Assembly (NCBI RefSeq): GCF_000426625.1
Contig: NZ_KE384547.1
Location: 2,099,159-2,163,158 of the forward strand
Reading direction: 5' to 3'
Source: Psychrilyobacter atlanticus DSM 19335
GTDB taxonomy: Bacteria; Fusobacteriota; Fusobacteriia; Fusobacteriales; Fusobacteriaceae
DNA length: 64,000 bases
The first letter of the stretch is position 1. Every line of letters starts with the position of its first letter. The notes beneath the pieces are model-generated. The model saw only the letters and a list, made by a program, of their open reading frames with translations, did not search any database and was not told the DNA's origin. Made by a program: the position numbers and the translations under genes. Shown in pieces: positions 61,930-64,000 of this stretch.

Positions 61930-63079
61930 AGATCTTTCTCAGCCTCCCCTTTAATATTCCCAATTTTTCCCTGTATTTAGTTATGGTTCTCCTGGCAATC
62001 ACTATTTCATTTTGTTCCAGCCTTTTTCTTATCTCCTCATCGGAATATGGGTTAGTTTTATCCTCTGCATCCACTATCCTTTGGATCTCAACAGACAACC
62101 TCTGGGATGAACACCCCTTTCCTGCCTCTCCTACAAAAAAATCATTTAACCTATACTGTTTGTAGTTATATTCCAATATCTTATCCTTACATGCTCTGCT
62201 TATGGTCGATATATGTAGCTCCAGTTCCTCAGCAATATCCGATAACTTTAAAGGAACCATATATCCCCCCTTAAAAAAGTCCATCTGTCTCTTTAAAATT
62301 ATTTTACCTATATTTAAAAGTGTCTTCCTTCTTTCTTTCAAAGCTGTATTAATTAGATCTATCTCCTTTAATTTTTTTTTAGATAAAAACTGAGATAGTT
62401 CACCACCGTCAAATTGATATTCATATCTTTTGTCTAAAGTTAAAATAAGTTCATTGGATATTATTATATCTGAACTTTGAATCATAGCTTTTTTGGCCGT
62501 GAAATCTCTCCTGGGATGAGATATAAAACTTCTCACAGGAGCTATAAGATCCTTTAAATCATTCATTGAGATATCTAATTTTATAGCTGCGCGATCCAAC
62601 CTCATATTCAAAATATCACCCCATATCTTAGGAGGTATCTTTTTCAATTCCTCATAATCCCTGCTCTGGATAATAATGGCTTCCTTTAAGTTTCTAGATC
62701 CTATCCCTGCCGGCTCCAGGGTCTCTAATATTTCCTTTACTTCTTTAACCTTAAAGGCTGTAGTTTTAAATTTCTTTACAACTGAATTCAGTGAAATATT
62801 TAAATAGCCTTTGTCATCTAAGCTTTCTATAAAATATCTGCAGATCTCCTCTTCTAGCTTTCCTATTTTTAAAAATCTGAGTTGTTCCCATAAAAATTCC
62901 TCTAACGATTCCCCTTTTTTCTCATAGACCTCATCTGTTAATTCCGTTGTAGGTATAAAATTTTCATTCTTAAATTCCCATAAAAAACTATTCAGTTCAT
63001 CTGTATTCATCTCTAAAAATTTTAATTTTCTCATGTTTTTTTGGGATAACATCTGTTTTGTCCCTAATAAAATATCCAT
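61922..63079 (-). CDS. rpoN: RNA polymerase sigma-54 factor
   Basis: 385 residues, on the short side for RpoN. N-terminal region I (MDILLGTKQMLSQKNMRKL) contacts polymerase and activator, the core-binding region follows, then an HTH (LHISTISRACKDKI) and the RpoN box ARRTITKYREKLGI near the C-terminus, which reads the -24 element. GAGG before the ATG at 63079 is preferred over the start at 63100. It is encoded in one unit with its probable activator. Confidence 0.93.
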   Translation of the reverse strand: MDILLGTKQMLSQKNMRKLKFLEMNTDELNSFLWEFKNENFIPTTELTDEVYEKKGESLEEFLWEQLRFLKIGKLEEEICRYFIESLDDKGYLNISLNSVVKKFKTTAFKVKEVKEILETLEPAGIGSRNLKEAIIIQSRDYEELKKIPPKIWGDILNMRLDRAAIKLDISMNDLKDLIAPVRSFISHPRRDFTAKKAMIQSSDIIISNELILTLDKRYEYQFDGGELSQFLSKKKLKEIDLINTALKERRKTLLNIGKIILKRQMDFFKGGYMVPLKLSDIAEELELHISTISRACKDKILEYNYKQYRLNDFFVGEAGKGCSSQRLSVEIQRIVDAEDKTNPYSDEEIRKRLEQNEIVIARRTITKYREKLGILKGRLRKIYE

Positions 63080-63279
63080 TATAACCTCTTCTACCCCCAT
63101 ATGCTTTGTACTAAATATGTTAGCATTAAAAAATTTAATTTACAAATCACATAAAAAAGTTGATTAAGATAAATTAATTTGAATAAAATAAAACGACATG
63201 GTAGTATAAAATAAGCACATTAATAACGAAAAAGTTAATTTGTGTGTTGAATTTTTAAGTTTATGGAGGAAATTTAATC

Positions 63280-63918
63280 ATGAAAAAATTCTTTTTATTC
63301 GTATTAATAGTCTTATCAACTATATCATTTGCTGAATCTGATTTTTATATAAATACAAAAATTGGTGGAGATATAACATCTGGATATGAAAGAACTTATG
63401 ATGATAATGGAAAAACTCTCTTAAATAATAAAACAACAGGATTTGGTGGAGAAGTAGCAGTAGAAGGGTATAAAGTTTTAAATGAAAATATAGATTTAGG
63501 TGTAGGTGTAGCTTATCAAATTCACGCTCCTAGAAAACATTTTGACTACACAAGTAACGTAGATGTCTCAGGTGTACAATATAGGTCTGTACCAGTATAT
63601 GTAACTGGTAGATATAATTTTCTTTTAAATTCAAAAATAGATCCGTATTTAAAGACCAATTTAGGGTATTCATTCAATTTTGATTCTTCTGATTTAGAAG
63701 CAAAAAATACAACCAATGGCGAGACAGAAAAAAACGCAACAGATGTAGATAGCGGTTTATACTGGGGAATAGGTGCCGGGATGGAATATAAAAATTACAC
63801 GATGGAATTAATGTATGCAGTCAATAAGTGTAAAGCTTCAGCTAAGGGCAGTGATTCAAAAAAAAGAGCTGACTATGACAGAATTTCCCTTTCAGTCGGT
63901 TATAGATTTAATTTTTAA
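63280..63918 (+). CDS. Small outer-membrane beta-barrel protein
   Basis: 212 residues. Signal peptide of about 18 residues (cleavage after SFA). Alternating hydrophobic strands and long polar turns, with a C-terminal aromatic ending SVGYRFNF, typical for insertion by the BAM machinery; probably an 8-strand OmpA/OmpW-like barrel. Function unknown. GGAGG precedes the ATG. The upstream 200 nt hold a TATAAA-type -10 near 63205 but no convincing -35. Confidence 0.82.
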   Translation: MKKFFLFVLIVLSTISFAESDFYINTKIGGDITSGYERTYDDNGKTLLNNKTTGFGGEVAVEGYKVLNENIDLGVGVAYQIHAPRKHFDYTSNVDVSGVQYRSVPVYVTGRYNFLLNSKIDPYLKTNLGYSFNFDSSDLEAKNTTNGETEKNATDVDSGLYWGIGAGMEYKNYTMELMYAVNKCKASAKGSDSKKRADYDRISLSVGYRFNF

Positions 63919-63950
63919 AAAGCAGCAAATGTTGCTTTTTTATTTTTTTT
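63917..63950 (+). terminator. Intrinsic terminator of the beta-barrel gene
   Basis: AAAAGCAGCAAATGTTGCTTTTTT stem, followed by a long T tract, right after the stop. Confidence 0.85.
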
Positions 63951-64000
63951 GATTTTTAAGCTAAAAGAAATAGAACGCAGATGTTATCACATACACGGAA

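Overview
The window is a low-GC stretch from a Gram-negative-type anaerobe, most likely a member of the Fusobacteriota (Fusobacteriaceae; the Psychrilyobacter/Ilyobacter/Propionigenium side is my best guess). This rests on the AT-rich sequence with strong AGGAGG ribosome sites and outer-envelope functions (lipoproteins, an FtsEX/EnvC module, a small beta-barrel protein). It also rests on ispH directly followed by rpsA, a pair that I recall being fused in Fusobacterium. No rRNA, tRNA, CRISPR array, prophage or insertion sequence was seen. The species call is inference, because no search was possible.

Layout, left to right. 1-4175 (minus): ptsI-ptsH-ispH-rpsA, a chain of overlapping genes behind one sigma70 promoter. 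4355-7754 (minus): a three-gene glycerol-3-phosphate oxidation operon with a promoter and a terminator hairpin in its leader. 7797-8516: mgtC. 8585-13799 (minus): glycerophosphodiesterase, a TRAP transporter and a HAD phosphatase, again with a terminator hairpin in the leader. 13895-14801: a lipoprotein and yajC. 14925-21292 (minus): the heat-shock cluster hrcA-grpE-dnaK, two unrelated genes, then dnaJ, with a CIRCE operator. 21303-24035: an acidic unknown protein, an FAH-family hydrolase and an AI-2E family membrane protein. 24204-30530 (plus): a 57-residue protein, pyruvate phosphate dikinase, a GntR regulator, and a PTS-EIIA/CBS protein paired with an ArsB/NhaD-type ion transporter.

30531-38958 is a polyamine region. 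The spe operon (arginine decarboxylase, AdoMet decarboxylase, spermidine synthase, agmatinase) makes putrescine and spermidine, and potABCD imports them. A divergent XRE-cupin regulator sits beside potA. The two operons share a near-identical promoter-proximal 41-bp element, which suggests one regulon. 39014-45309 (minus) holds an M20 amidohydrolase, a repeat-bearing intergenic stretch, two cell-wall peptidases and topoisomerase III, plus a likely small RNA on the plus strand at 43063-43186. 45429-52569 (plus) holds ftsE-ftsX-envC, nadK-recN, a tyrosine recombinase homologue and era. FtsE has lost every ATPase motif and the recombinase has lost two catalytic residues. 52819-55994 holds a metallophosphoesterase, an unrecognised 588-residue protein with a ParB-like motif, and a Cof-type HAD phosphatase.

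56022-63079 (minus) is a sigma54 system. A BCCT transporter, an enolase-superfamily dehydratase and a two-subunit UxaA-type lyase lie behind a consensus -24/-12 promoter. Next to them are a PAS-AAA+ sigma54 activator and rpoN itself. The window ends with a small outer-membrane beta-barrel gene. The strongest leads are the pseudo-ATPase FtsE, the sigma54 catabolic operon, the shared polyamine element, the paired glp leader attenuators, the small RNA, and a 50-nt dispersed hairpin element found twice.
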